Of a DNA stretch of 56,313 nt, positions 30,872 to 40,058 are shown one piece after another. The DNA is from Aeromonas salmonicida subsp. salmonicida (GTDB lineage Bacteria > Pseudomonadota > Gammaproteobacteria > Enterobacterales > Aeromonadaceae), in the NCBI RefSeq assembly GCF_001643305.1, contig NZ_LSGW01000100.1, forward strand, positions 1 to 56,313, in the 5' to 3' direction. The notes below the pieces were generated by a model that worked only from the letters and a program-made list of their open reading frames with translations, had not been told where the DNA came from and made no database searches. Position 1 is the first letter of the stretch. Every line of letters begins with the position of its first letter. Both the position numbers and the translations under genes were made by a program.

Positions 30872-31468
30872 TCACACCTGCTGCAGCGTGCCTTCGGTGG
30901 CCAGCAAGGTGGTCATGCCACCGGCCTTGCCTGCCTGAATGCCGATCTGGGTATCTTCAAACACCAGGCAGTTGGCGGGATTGGCGCCGAGCAGCTCGGC
31001 CACCTTCAGGAAGGTATCCGGATGGGGTTTGTGGTTGTGGATGTCGTCGGCACTGACCAGCACGGAGATATAGGCATCCAGGCCGGTGTTTTTCAAAATA
31101 CGCTCGGCATGATCCCGCGATGACCCAGTGCCTATGCCCATCGGCACCTTGCCGTGGCAGCCCCTGACCAGCTCCCACATGGAGGGGAAGACGCTGACCT
31201 TGTCGATATGCGCCAGATAGAGGGCTACCTTGCGGCGAGTGAAGGCATCCACATCGATATCCAGTCCGTGCTGCTCGGCCAGCATGCTCACTATCTTGCG
31301 GGTGGGAATGCCGCCATATTCATTGAGTTGCTCGCGATTGAACGGCAGACCGAACTCTGCGCTGGTTGCCTCCCAGGCATCCAGATGCAGGGGCATGGAG
31401 TCCACCAGGGTGCCATCCATATCGAAAATCAGTGCGTCGTATTGATCAAACCGGAACTGCTCGGACAT
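30872..31468 (-). CDS. HAD family hydrolase (YqaB-like sugar-phosphate phosphatase)
   Basis: A 198-residue phosphatase with HAD motif I in DALIFDMDGTLVDSMPLHLDA, motif II in MGIGTGSSRDHA, the motif III lysine in NHKPHPDTFLKVAELLG and motif IV in CLVFEDTQIGIQA, plus the helical cap between. This pattern is that of the YqaB/beta-phosphoglucomutase-like group, which acts on small sugar phosphates such as fructose 1-phosphate. The exact substrate cannot be read from sequence. The ATG at 31468 has GAGGAAG at good spacing. It is divergent from the MFS gene. Confidence 0.88.
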   Translation of the reverse strand: MSEQFRFDQYDALIFDMDGTLVDSMPLHLDAWEATSAEFGLPFNREQLNEYGGIPTRKIVSMLAEQHGLDIDVDAFTRRKVALYLAHIDKVSVFPSMWELVRGCHGKVPMGIGTGSSRDHAERILKNTGLDAYISVLVSADDIHNHKPHPDTFLKVAELLGANPANCLVFEDTQIGIQAGKAGGMTTLLATEGTLQQV

Positions 31469-31654
31469 GGGTCTGCTTCCTCTTGGGCCAAAAGACCACA
31501 CTACCAGATCCGGCGTTCGGATGCCGCGACGGCCGTCATGGTCAAGGGACTGGCCGCTGGATGGCAGTGGTTTTAGCCATCGGATAATGATTTATGAGAC
31601 AATAATAAGTTATTTGCCGCAGATTTTGGCATTTCACATTAGCGAGCCGGTTAT

Positions 31655-33019
31655 ATGTCCCCAAAAACCATCTTCTCAAGCGTGGCCCTGGTGATCGCCC
31701 TGGGTTCACTGGAAAAGAGCATAGTCACCACCCCCTTGCCCATCATTGGCGCTGAGCTGAACGCAGGCGCAGCCCTCACCTGGGTGGTGACCGCCTATCT
31801 GTTGGCAGCCACCGCCGCCCTGCCCGTGTATGGCAAGTTGAGCGATCTGTTCGGTCGGGTACGCATGCTCAATATCGGTATTGGTCTTTTTCTGGCGGGA
31901 TCCGTGGCCTGCGCTCTGGCGCAGGATCTGCCGACCCTGCTGGCGGCTCGCGTGCTGCAAGGGCTGGGGGGCGGCGGCCTTATTGCACTTGCCTTTACCG
32001 TGATTGCCGACTGCATACCGCCACGGGAGGTGGGCAAGTATCAGGGTTACATCTCGGCCGTGTATGCGGTCTCCAGCATCGCCGGGCCTCTGCTCGGCGG
32101 CTACTTTACCGAGCAGTTGAGCTGGCGCTGGATCTTCTGGATCAACCTGCCTCTCGGGGCGCTCGCCATCTGGTTGGTGAACCGCAACCTCAAGCACCTC
32201 AATGTGCGTCGTCACAGCCGTTTCGACTGGAAGGGGGCGGCACTGCTCATCACAGTGACCACGCTGACCCTGTTGCTGTTATCACCCGAGACTGCGTTGC
32301 CCTCCATCTGGCTGGCGGCGGGTTTGGCGGTTGCCTTGCTGCTGCTGATCCTGGTGGAGCGACGTGCCCATGACCCTATCCTGCCTGTCCATCTGGTGCG
32401 GTTGCCCGGCTATCTGGTGAGTGTGCTGCTGGCACTGGTTTCGCAACTGCTGATGTTCGCCGTGCTGGTCTATCTGCCGTTGCAGATGCAGTGGCAGAAG
32501 GGAATGGGGGCCAGCGAGAGCGGCCTCTACATGGTGATCTTCATGGTCTGCATCACGGCGGGTGCTTTCGTCGGCGGCAAGCTGATCGGTCGCACCGGTT
32601 ACTACAAGCGGTTCGTGGTGGTGGGCTTCGCCCTGTCTGCGCTGGCTTTGTGGCAAATTCATTTCGATGTCTGGGCCAGTCTGGGGCTGGGCTTTGCCGG
32701 TCTGGGTCTGGGGCTGGTGCTGCCGGCCCTCGCGGTTGTGGTGCAAAATGCATTGCCGGCAGCGGATCGCGGCATCGGTATGTCCCTGTTCAACTTCGGC
32801 CGTGAGCTGGGAGGCGCGGTCGGGGTCGCCATCTGCTCCGTGCTGTTTCATGCCGCCTTGCCAGCGGGTACCAGCCACAATCTGGCCAGCCTGAGTCCGG
32901 TCGAGCTGGCTCCGGGGTTCAGCGCTACCTATATCGGCATGGCGCTGATCGCCAGTGCCGCCTTGCTCATCACACTATTGGCATTGAAGCGGCACGAGCT
33001 GGCTACCATGCCTGCCTGA
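31655..33019 (+). CDS. MFS drug exporter, DHA2-like
   Basis: Inner-membrane proton-driven exporter of 454 residues. It has about 13-14 hydrophobic segments, the loop 2-3 motif (VYGKLSDLFGRVRML) and the antiporter motif region (ISAVYAVSSIAGPLLGGYF) typical of EmrB/QacA transporters. There is no membrane-fusion partner (EmrA-like) next to it. Export substrate is unknown. It is a single gene between the divergent HAD phosphatase and a bidirectional terminator. Confidence 0.88.
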   Translation: MSPKTIFSSVALVIALGSLEKSIVTTPLPIIGAELNAGAALTWVVTAYLLAATAALPVYGKLSDLFGRVRMLNIGIGLFLAGSVACALAQDLPTLLAARVLQGLGGGGLIALAFTVIADCIPPREVGKYQGYISAVYAVSSIAGPLLGGYFTEQLSWRWIFWINLPLGALAIWLVNRNLKHLNVRRHSRFDWKGAALLITVTTLTLLLLSPETALPSIWLAAGLAVALLLLILVERRAHDPILPVHLVRLPGYLVSVLLALVSQLLMFAVLVYLPLQMQWQKGMGASESGLYMVIFMVCITAGAFVGGKLIGRTGYYKRFVVVGFALSALALWQIHFDVWASLGLGFAGLGLGLVLPALAVVVQNALPAADRGIGMSLFNFGRELGGAVGVAICSVLFHAALPAGTSHNLASLSPVELAPGFSATYIGMALIASAALLITLLALKRHELATMPA

Positions 33020-33040
33020 TGACGATCAGACTGGATGTGA

Positions 33041-33067
33041 AGAGGGCTCCCAACGGGAGCCCTCTTT
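33041..33067. terminator. bidirectional intrinsic terminator
   Basis: An 11-bp stem AGAGGGCTCCC / GGGAGCCCTCT with an AAC loop is followed by TTT. It lies between converging MFS and nifJ genes. Confidence 0.85.
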
Positions 33068-33100
33068 GTTATCCGGTTTTACTGGTCGCCGGCAGGCCGA

Positions 33101-36100
33101 TCACTCCTGCGGGGGGGCATCCTTGCCGGCCAGCTGGCTGAGCCAGGCGAAGCGGCGGTTGGCGTCCAGTTCCGCTTCGCGATAGAGCAGGGTGGCGACC
33201 TCCGGCAGCTGACGTTCGAGGCGCTGGAAGCGGGGCTCCTGGCTCAGGGTCTCGGCCAGCGAGGCGTTCGGTGCCCGGGAGTCGAGCGCCAGCGGCAGCT
33301 TGCCCTCGTCGCTGCGGCGAGGATCGAAGCGGTAGAGCGGCCAGAAGCCGGTGGCGGTCAGCTGCTTCATCTGCTCGTGGCTCTGGGCCAGATCGTAGCC
33401 GTGCTCCTCGCAGGGGCTGTAGGCGATGATGAGCGACGGCCCCGGGTAGGCTTCCGCCTCCTGAATGGCCTTCACCGTCTGGTTCATCTGGGCGCCGAGG
33501 GAGATCTGCGCCACATAGACGTGGCCATACATCATGATGCTGGCACCGAGATCCTTGCGCCCCTTGCGCTTGCCCTGCTCGCCAAACTTGGTGATGGCAC
33601 CGAGTGGCGTGGCCTTGGACTGCTGGCCGCCGGTGTTGGAGTAGCACTGGGTGTCGAGCACCAGCACGTTGATGTTCTCCCCCAGACTCAGCACATGGTC
33701 GAGCCCGCCGTAGCCGATGTCGTAGGCCCAGCCATCGCCGCCGATGAGCCAGACCGACTTGTCCACCAGGTAGTCCGCATCCCGTGCCAGCTCAGCTGCG
33801 CCCGGCTCGGAGCGACCCTGCAGCAGACTGCGCAGCTGCGCTATATGGGCCCGCTGCTCGGAGACCGGCAGGGCGGCGTCTTGCAGCCCCTGTTGCAGTT
33901 CGGCCGGGACGGCGTCCCCCAGGCTGGTCAGCAGGCGTTGCATCCGCTCGCGATGCTGATCCACGGTGAGCCTGAAGCCCAAGCCAAATTCGGCGTTGTC
34001 CTCAAACAGCGAGTTGGCCCAGGCCGGCCCACGCCCCTCGGCGTTGGTGGTGTAGGGGGTGGTGGGCAGGTTGCCGCCATAGATGGAGGAGCAGCCGGTG
34101 GCGTTGGCAATGAGCAGCCGGTCGCCATAGAGCTGGGTCAGCAGCTTGATGTAGGGGGTCTCGCCACAGCCGGAGCAGGCGCCCGAGTATTCGAACAGCG
34201 GCGAGATGAGCTGGGAGGTGCGAATATCGATGCGCTCCAGTTGCTCGGCGGTGCGCTCTGGCAGCGCGAGGAAGAAGTCGTAGTTCGCCTTCTGGGCATC
34301 GAGGTGCTCCAGCCGGGAGGCCATGTTGATCGCCTTGCGGCTCGGATCGGTGCGGTCCTTGGCCGGGCAGACTTCGACGCAGAGGTTGCAGCCGGTGCAA
34401 TCCTCAGGCGCCACCTGCAGCACATATTGCTGGCCGCGCATGTCGCGGGCCTTCACATCCAGCGCGTCCAGGGTCGTGGGGGCATCGGTCAGCGATGCTT
34501 TATCCACCACCTTGGCGCGAATGGCGGAGTGGGGGCAGGCGGCCACGCAGTAGTTGCACCGGGTGCAGAGGTCCGCCTGCCAGATGGGCACCTCCTTGGC
34601 GATGTTGCGCTTCTCCCAGCGGGTGGTGCCCACCGGCCAGGTGCCGTCCGGGGAGACCGGCAGGCTGTCACCCAGCCCCGCCAGCATGGCGGCGGTGACC
34701 GTCTGGACGAAGTCGGGGGCCTTGGCCGATACCACGGGGGGGCGCTGATGGCTGCTGTGATCGAGCACTTGCAACGGCACCGGGATCAGCGCCTCGCAGG
34801 TGGCGGCCAGGGCTTGCCAGTTGCGCTCGACCAGCTCGGCGCTCTTGTTGCCGTAGCTCTTGGCGATGGCCTGCTTGAGCAACTCGGTGGCTTCTGCCGG
34901 CGGTATGATGGCGGTCAGCTGGAAGAAGGCCATCTGCATCACGGTATTGATGCGGTTGCCGAGCTGGCACTCGCGGGCGATCCTGGCGGCGTTGATGATG
35001 TAGAAACGCGCCTCTTTTGCACGCAGGGCCTGTTGCACCTCCTGCGGCAATCGCTGCCAGATCTCTGTCGGGCCATACGGGCTGTTGAGCAGGAAGATAC
35101 CGCCGAACTTCAGCCGCTCCGCCATCTGGTACAGGTCGATAAACTGCCACTGGTGGCAGCCGATGAAGTCCGCCTCGTCCACCAGGTAGGCCGATTGCAC
35201 CGGCCGTTCATTCACCCTCAGGTGGGAGATGGTGAGGCCGCCCGCCTTCTTGGAGTCGTAGACGAAGTAGCCCTGGGGATAGAGCGGGGTGTGATTGCCG
35301 AAGATCTTGATGCTGTTCTTGGCCGCCGAGACGGTGCCGTCGCTGCCAAGGCCGTAGAACAGCGCCTCCAGCTTGCTCTGGCTCGGCTTGTGTTGCGAAG
35401 AGCCGAGCACCGGCAGCGGCAGGGAGAGGCCGGTGACGTCGTCGAAGATGCCGACGGTAAAGCGCGGCCTTGGGTTATCCAGCGCCAGCTCGTCGAAGAT
35501 GGCCTGCGCGCAGGCTGGATTGAACTCCTTGGAGGAGAGGCCGTAGCGACTGCCGATGACCCGTGGCAGGCTGGCCCGATCGCCCCGGCTGACCGCCTCG
35601 GCCAGCGCCGTCATCACATCCAGATAGAGGGGCTCGGCCTGGGCGCCCGGCTCCTTGGTGCGATCCAGCACTGCAATCTTGCAGGCGCTCTCGGGAATCA
35701 CCGCCAGCAGATGCTCGGCACTGAAGGGGCGGTAGAGGCGCACCTTCACCAGCCCCACCTTCTCGCCTCTGGCCAGCAGCCGTTCGATCACCTCTTCGCA
35801 GGTGCCGATGGCGGACCCCATAAGCACCAGCACCCGCTCGGCCTGCGGGTGACCCACATATTCAAACGGCTGGTAGTGACGGCCGGTTAGCGAGCCGAAG
35901 GCCGCCATCGCCTCGCTCACGTGGCGATAGCCCTCGTCATACCAGGGGTTGCTCGCTTCACGGCACTGGAAGTAGGTGTCCGGGTTGGCGGCGGTGCCGC
36001 GAATGACAGGCTTGTCGGGGGTGAGCGCCCGATCGCGATGGGCGCGGATCGCCGCCTCGGGCAGCAGGGCACGCAGTGTGTCATCCGCCAGCGGCACTAT

Positions 36101-36634
36101 CTTGGCTATCTCGTGGGAGGTGCGAAAACCGTCGAAGAAGTGGATGAAGGGCAGCCGGCTGTTGAGGCTGGCCACCTGGGAAATCAGGGCGAAATCCTGC
36201 GCCTCCTGCACATTGCTGGCACAGAGCATGGCGCAGCCGGTCTGGCGCACCGCCATCACGTCCGAGTGATCGCCAAAAATTGAGAGGGCGTGGGTCGCCA
36301 CTGTGCGCGCCGCCACATGCAGCACGAAGGGAATGAGCTGACCCGCCAGCTTGTAGAGGTTGGGGATCATCAGCAAGAGCCCCTGGGACGAGGTAAACGA
36401 GGTTGCCAGCGCGCCTGTCTGCAGGGCGCCGTGGACGGTGGCGATGGCGCCCCCCTCCGACTGCATCTCCACCACGCGAGGTACATCCCCCCACAGATTT
36501 TTGCCCCGATCGCTCGACCAGGCCGACGCCTGCTCCGCCATGGTGGAGCTGGGGGTGATGGGGTAGATGGCGATGACTTCGCTGGTGCGGTACGCCACTG
36601 AGGCGACTGCGTTATTACCGTCTGTGGTGATCAT
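33101..36634 (-). CDS. nifJ: Pyruvate:ferredoxin (flavodoxin) oxidoreductase
   Basis: Oxidatively decarboxylates pyruvate to acetyl-CoA with reduction of ferredoxin or flavodoxin; oxygen-sensitive in most hosts. The single-chain 1177-residue enzyme starts with the pyruvate-binding domain (YRTSEVIAIYPITPSSTMAE). The 2x[4Fe-4S] ferredoxin-like domain follows (CTRCNYCVAACPH and CTGCNLCVEVCP). The C-terminal thiamine diphosphate domain has GGDGWAYDIGYGGLDH and DTQCYSNTGGQ. Length and domain order match E. coli YdbK/NifJ. The frame extends 15 codons upstream, but MITTDGNNAVASVAY is the conserved start. No nif genes are near. Confidence 0.95.
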   Translation of the reverse strand: MITTDGNNAVASVAYRTSEVIAIYPITPSSTMAEQASAWSSDRGKNLWGDVPRVVEMQSEGGAIATVHGALQTGALATSFTSSQGLLLMIPNLYKLAGQLIPFVLHVAARTVATHALSIFGDHSDVMAVRQTGCAMLCASNVQEAQDFALISQVASLNSRLPFIHFFDGFRTSHEIAKIVPLADDTLRALLPEAAIRAHRDRALTPDKPVIRGTAANPDTYFQCREASNPWYDEGYRHVSEAMAAFGSLTGRHYQPFEYVGHPQAERVLVLMGSAIGTCEEVIERLLARGEKVGLVKVRLYRPFSAEHLLAVIPESACKIAVLDRTKEPGAQAEPLYLDVMTALAEAVSRGDRASLPRVIGSRYGLSSKEFNPACAQAIFDELALDNPRPRFTVGIFDDVTGLSLPLPVLGSSQHKPSQSKLEALFYGLGSDGTVSAAKNSIKIFGNHTPLYPQGYFVYDSKKAGGLTISHLRVNERPVQSAYLVDEADFIGCHQWQFIDLYQMAERLKFGGIFLLNSPYGPTEIWQRLPQEVQQALRAKEARFYIINAARIARECQLGNRINTVMQMAFFQLTAIIPPAEATELLKQAIAKSYGNKSAELVERNWQALAATCEALIPVPLQVLDHSSHQRPPVVSAKAPDFVQTVTAAMLAGLGDSLPVSPDGTWPVGTTRWEKRNIAKEVPIWQADLCTRCNYCVAACPHSAIRAKVVDKASLTDAPTTLDALDVKARDMRGQQYVLQVAPEDCTGCNLCVEVCPAKDRTDPSRKAINMASRLEHLDAQKANYDFFLALPERTAEQLERIDIRTSQLISPLFEYSGACSGCGETPYIKLLTQLYGDRLLIANATGCSSIYGGNLPTTPYTTNAEGRGPAWANSLFEDNAEFGLGFRLTVDQHRERMQRLLTSLGDAVPAELQQGLQDAALPVSEQRAHIAQLRSLLQGRSEPGAAELARDADYLVDKSVWLIGGDGWAYDIGYGGLDHVLSLGENINVLVLDTQCYSNTGGQQSKATPLGAITKFGEQGKRKGRKDLGASIMMYGHVYVAQISLGAQMNQTVKAIQEAEAYPGPSLIIAYSPCEEHGYDLAQSHEQMKQLTATGFWPLYRFDPRRSDEGKLPLALDSRAPNASLAETLSQEPRFQRLERQLPEVATLLYREAELDANRRFAWLSQLAGKDAPPQE

Positions 36635-37017
36635 GAGTTGTCCACTTGCTATGCCAGTTTGAAGGCCGGTTGCAGGCAACCGGTCATGGATAGGTCGCAG
36701 GCATAGTAAGAGGGTTGGAGAGATCGCATCAAACGGGATAAATAATCAATTAATACATCATCTATTCGTCATTTATACCCTTGAAAATAATCGGGTCTAT
36801 TTGTCGGGATATATCTATCGATCCAGCGTGAATAATGGTTGCAGGGATGAGTCGGTACCGAAAACGTTGAATTAAATAAATCATGAAATTAAATAATTAG
36901 ATGGAAGAGTCATGTTTGCTTGCACAGACAGCCTGAGTTGGAAACAGGTCGCCGCTCATGGTGGATGGGCGACCTGTTGGGGTGCGGGCCTGGTTCACGC
37001 CCGTTTTCTGTCGGGGA
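36635..37017. other. intergenic region upstream of nifJ
   Basis: The 383 bases contain no believable gene. The part from about 36700 to 36910 is clearly AT-rich compared with its surroundings and should carry the nifJ promoter (minus strand). I did not find a good FNR-type TTGAT-N4-ATCAA palindrome. At 36943-36978 an 11-bp stem AACAGGTCGCC / GGCGACCTGTT lies 40 bases beyond the end of the downstream MFS gene and may terminate it on the minus strand. Confidence 0.6.
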
Positions 37018-38172
37018 TCAGGCAGTGGCGTTGACCTGCCGCAAGACCACGATGGCACTGCCGAACAGCAGTATGGCCAGGGCCGCCATGGCCACAGGCC
37101 CTGCGCTGTAGGCGAATCCGGCGACACCGGACCAGAGCGCCACGCCAATGTGCATCATGGTCATCGCCAGCGACATCAGCATTCCTCTGTGAGCCGCAGA
37201 GAGCTGCGCAATATAGCCCTGCAGCGCGGGCGATCCTATGCCGCCTGCCAGTGCCCACAGCAGCAGCGGCACTATCAGCAGCAGGGGCAGCAGCATGGGT
37301 TGCCCGGCCGGATAGAGGTAAAACCAGACGCTGACCAGCAGGCAGACCACCAAGGCCATACGCATCAGGGTGCGCCCGCTCTCGACCCGGCCAGACAGGC
37401 GGGGCATCAGCAGGTTGCCGATGACGCTGATGATGCCAAGCAGAGCGTACAAGCCCCCCACGGACCCGATGGACCAGTCCTGGGTATCGCGCAAATGCTG
37501 ACCGACGAGATTGAACAGGCCTATGCCGCCCCCCAGACCTAGGCACATGGCGAGCAGGGCACCCACAGCACCCGGGATGGCCAGTATGCGGGTAGCCATG
37601 CCATCCTGATGTTCCGTTGATGTCTCTGCCGGCTCCTGGTCAGCGGGCAGCAAGGCCAGCGCCGCCGCCACACACCAGGCGCACACGCCAAGCAGGATGA
37701 AGGCAGCCCGCCAGGAGAGCCATTGGGTCAGCAGTGCCCCGACGGCCGGGCTAGCTATCATGCCCAGGGTCAGGCCTGCCTGGACCCAGGCAATGCGTTT
37801 CATGGCATCTGTCCCTGCGCTGTCTGCGGCCATGGCAAAGGCGATGGGCAACATGCCGGCACTGGCAAGGCCGGTGAGCACCCGGCTTGCGAGCCCCCAT
37901 TCAAAGTTCTCCACCAGGCCTGTTGCGACTGAGGCCGCCCCGAACAACAGGGCGGCGGGCAGCATCACCTTTATCCTGCCAAGGCGATCCGAGAGGCTAC
38001 CCAGCAAGGGGGCGACCATCGCCAGCGCCACACTGTAAGCCGTGATAAACAGGGTGATGCGCTCGGGTTGAACTCCCAGATCCTTGCCGATGGGTGCCAG
38101 TATGGGGCCCAGCATCAGCTCATCGGCGCCCACCAGAAACGCAATCAAGAACAGCAATATTTTCAAAAACAT
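37018..38172 (-). CDS. MFS efflux transporter (DHA1-like), second gene of ABC-F operon
   Basis: A 12-TM major facilitator of 384 residues. The first helix begins MFLKILLFLIAFLVGADELMLGP. The conserved loop 2-3 motif is present as GSLSDRLGRIKVMLP, and the helix 5 motif region reads GMIASPAVGALL. These are typical of drug/H+ antiporters of the Bmr/Tet-like DHA1 group. Homology starts at the ATG at 38172, though the frame stays open upstream into the ABC-F gene. A GAGG ribosome site lies 8-11 bases before it, overlapping the end of the ABC-F gene, which stops only 10 bases upstream. The two are thus one operon and should respond together to the leader upstream of the ABC-F gene. Confidence 0.88.
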   Translation of the reverse strand: MFLKILLFLIAFLVGADELMLGPILAPIGKDLGVQPERITLFITAYSVALAMVAPLLGSLSDRLGRIKVMLPAALLFGAASVATGLVENFEWGLASRVLTGLASAGMLPIAFAMAADSAGTDAMKRIAWVQAGLTLGMIASPAVGALLTQWLSWRAAFILLGVCAWCVAAALALLPADQEPAETSTEHQDGMATRILAIPGAVGALLAMCLGLGGGIGLFNLVGQHLRDTQDWSIGSVGGLYALLGIISVIGNLLMPRLSGRVESGRTLMRMALVVCLLVSVWFYLYPAGQPMLLPLLLIVPLLLWALAGGIGSPALQGYIAQLSAAHRGMLMSLAMTMMHIGVALWSGVAGFAYSAGPVAMAALAILLFGSAIVVLRQVNATA

Positions 38173-38182
38173 ATCTTTGACC

Positions 38183-39742
38183 TCAAACGCAATACGTATG
38201 TTCAGCGGCAGTGAAGGCGTGAATATCCACCACCCGATCCGGCCAGTGGGCGACGAACTCCCGTTCGTGGGAGACCACAACCACTGTGCCCGGGTAGTCA
38301 TGCAAGGCTCGATGCAAGGCGGCTTTGACAGTGGCATCCAGGTGTGTGGTCGGTTCGTCCAGTACCAGTAGATTGGTGGGTTGCAGGGTCAGCCTGCACA
38401 GTTTCACCTTGGTCTGCTCACCACCACTGAGGGAGGCAATCGGCCGCAATGCCAGTTTTCCTGTTATGCCGAAGCGTGCCAGATGTTGCCGGGCCATCTT
38501 GTCATCCACGCCCGGGTACACAGCTTTGACCAGATCCACCGGTGTGGCATCCGGGTCGGCCCAGCGCAGCGCCTGCTCGAAATAACCCAGTTTGAGGGCC
38601 GGTGACAGGGTGAGCTGGCCAGATACCGGGGGCTGCTCGCCCACCAGGGTTTTCAGCAGGGTGGATTTGCCGATGCCGTTGAACCCGGCGATCACCACTT
38701 TTTCGCCCCGAGCAAGGGTCAGCGAGATGGGCGCCAACAGGGGGCGTCGATAGCCAATGACCAGCTCAGTAGCGGCAAGCAACTGCTGGCCATTGTGCGG
38801 GGCGGTACGAAACGAGAAGGCGACGGCCTTTTCCTGCTCCGGTGCTGCCAGCCTGTCTATGCGGGCCAGCTGTTTCTTGCGGCCATTGGCGATGCTGGCA
38901 TTGACCCCGGCCCCGTTTTTGGCAATGAAGTGCTCAAGCTTGTCGATATGTCGCTGCTGCGCCAGATACTGCCTCCCATGGGCGGCATCTTCAGTGGCTT
39001 TCTGGGCCATGGCCTTGTCGACGTTACCCTTGAATTTGCGGATCTGCTGCCGGTCTATGTCGCAAATGGCCGTGGCAATCCGGTTTAGAAACGCCTTGTC
39101 GTGAGAGACCACCATAAAAGCTCCCTTGAAGCCGCTCAGGTAGTTCGCCAGCCAGTCAAGGTGAAGGGTATCCAGATAATTGGTCGGCTCGTCCAGCAGC
39201 AGGACATCCGGCGCGAGCAACAGCAGGCGGGCCAGCATGACCTTGTGCCTTTGTCCGCCGCTCAATTCCCCCAACCGGGTATGCATACCCAACTGAGTGA
39301 TCCCCAGGCCATCCGCCACCGCATCTATCCGGCTGTCGATCTGATAAAACGACCGGCTCTCCAGGCTGGCCTGAAGGGTGGCGGCCCGTGCCAGATGGCG
39401 GGCTTGGACACTTTTCGCCGGGCAGGCGTAGATGGCCATCATCTCGGCCTCCTGCCGGTAGAGATCTGCAAAAGCGGTTTGTAGGTATTCGCGCACTCTT
39501 GTTTGCGCGTCCATCTCGGCATGCTGATCCAGATAACCGAGGCGCACGGCAGGCTGCCAGAGGATGTCGCCCCCGTCGGGCAACAGCTCCGCCTGCAGCA
39601 GTTTCAGCAGGGTGCTTTTCCCCGCGCCGTTTTTGCCCGTGACGCCGATATGCTCACCGGCGAAGAGGGTGAAACTGGCCTGCTGGTAGAGGGTCTTGTC
39701 ACCTATGTGACAAGTCAGGTTTTGAATGGTGAGTAAACTCAT
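38183..39742 (-). CDS. ABC-F family ATPase, probable ribosome-protection factor
   Basis: A soluble protein of 519 residues with two ABC cassettes and no membrane domain. Cassette 1 has Walker A GKNGAGKST (36-44), signature LSGGQRHKVML and Walker B VLLLDEPTNYLD. Cassette 2 has GFNGIGKST, LSGGEQTKVKL and LLVLDEPTTHLD. Between them, residues around 245-310 form the helical hairpin (RHIDKLEHFIAKNGAG to KKQLARIDRL) that in ABC-F proteins reaches the ribosomal P site. Such proteins either dislodge antibiotics from the ribosome (Vga/Lsa/Msr types) or relieve stalling (EttA, YbiT types); I cannot place the subfamily. Coupling to an efflux gene and a terminator-rich leader favours an antibiotic-response role. 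Confidence 0.9.
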   Translation of the reverse strand: MSLLTIQNLTCHIGDKTLYQQASFTLFAGEHIGVTGKNGAGKSTLLKLLQAELLPDGGDILWQPAVRLGYLDQHAEMDAQTRVREYLQTAFADLYRQEAEMMAIYACPAKSVQARHLARAATLQASLESRSFYQIDSRIDAVADGLGITQLGMHTRLGELSGGQRHKVMLARLLLLAPDVLLLDEPTNYLDTLHLDWLANYLSGFKGAFMVVSHDKAFLNRIATAICDIDRQQIRKFKGNVDKAMAQKATEDAAHGRQYLAQQRHIDKLEHFIAKNGAGVNASIANGRKKQLARIDRLAAPEQEKAVAFSFRTAPHNGQQLLAATELVIGYRRPLLAPISLTLARGEKVVIAGFNGIGKSTLLKTLVGEQPPVSGQLTLSPALKLGYFEQALRWADPDATPVDLVKAVYPGVDDKMARQHLARFGITGKLALRPIASLSGGEQTKVKLCRLTLQPTNLLVLDEPTTHLDATVKAALHRALHDYPGTVVVVSHEREFVAHWPDRVVDIHAFTAAEHTYCV

Positions 39743-39756
39743 GGTGCTACATCCAT

Positions 39757-39795
39757 AAAAAACGGGGGGCGGTACTTGGCGTACCGGCCCCCCGT
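39757..39795 (-). terminator. leader terminator T2, 14 bases before the ABC-F start codon
   Basis: On the minus strand ACGGGGGGC and GGTAC pair with GTACC and GCCCCCCGT (about 14 bp with one bulge, 5-base loop GCCAA) and run into six T. It is on the same strand as, and immediately upstream of, the ABC-F gene, so it must be bypassed for expression. Confidence 0.9.
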
Positions 39796-39834
39796 TTCAA
39801 GCAATATTGAAACTTTGTCCTGAATATCAGAAAC

Positions 39835-39867
39835 AAAAAGGCCGGCGATGAAGCATCTCGCCGGCCT
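39835..39867 (-). terminator. leader terminator T1 of the ABC-F operon
   Basis: A perfect 10-bp stem (AGGCCGGCGA / TCGCCGGCCT) with a 9-base loop is followed by five T on the minus strand. It lies inside the ABC-F leader, about 90 bases before the start codon. Its loop contains TTCATC, complementary to GATGAA elements further upstream in the leader. Confidence 0.9.
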
Positions 39868-39936
39868 GAGTCCCCTGTTTTCATCAGATGCGGGGCAGCC
39901 TCCCTGTGAGAGGGCGTGCACGCAGCTGATGAAGAT

Positions 39937-39969
39937 TCAGAAGAGGGATGGCTCCGGGCAACACTTCAT
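39937..39969 (-). other. possible short leader ORF (10 codons)
   Basis: ATG at 39969 encodes MKCCPEPSLF and then stops. It overlaps (ATGA) the end of another small frame at 39966-40007 (MLCQEAVLRALTR). No convincing ribosome site is present, and its start codon sits in the loop of a leader hairpin. Listed because translation of leader frames often controls ABC-F genes; weak support. Confidence 0.3.
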
Positions 39970-39987
39970 CGTGTTAGTGCACGGAGC
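39951..39987 (-). promoter_or_regulatory. leader hairpin H1 overlapping the end of the leader peptide ORF
   Basis: GCTCCG pairs with CGGAGC, and inside it AACAC pairs with GTGTT, leaving GATGAA in the loop. The 5' arm lies in the last codons of the 17-codon leader ORF, so a ribosome paused there would keep H1 open. GATGAA could then pair with TTCATC downstream. Confidence 0.55.
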
Positions 39988-40027
39988 ACAGCCTCCTGAC
40001 AGAGCATTTGAACAGGATGTACAACAT
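39974..40027 (-). CDS. Candidate leader peptide of the ABC-F/MFS operon
   Basis: A 17-codon ORF encoding MLYILFKCSVRRLCSVH begins about 25 bases after the predicted transcription start and stops (TAA) 231 bases before the ABC-F start codon. Its last codons overlap the first arm of hairpin H1. The arrangement resembles ribosome-stalling leader peptides of resistance genes, and the VRRL segment is basic, as in some drug-dependent arrest peptides. No strong Shine-Dalgarno is visible (only TTGGA about 11 bases upstream). That it is translated is inference. Confidence 0.45.
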   Translation of the reverse strand: MLYILFKCSVRRLCSVH

Positions 40028-40058
40028 GGAAAAGCGGTCCAACAAAAATTCTGGTCGC

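Noticed and set aside
33377..35890. An 837-codon open frame on the plus strand
   Set aside because: It lies entirely antisense to nifJ, whose product has complete catalytic and Fe-S motifs. The antisense product has low-complexity Gly/Ala/His-rich composition typical of mirror frames in GC-rich genes.
39739..39921. A 60-codon minus-strand frame (GTG start) spanning both ABC-F leader terminators and ending in an ATGA overlap with the ABC-F start
   Set aside because: There is no ribosome site before the GTG, and the sequence is dictated by the terminator stems. It is kept only as a possible coupling ORF, not as a gene.
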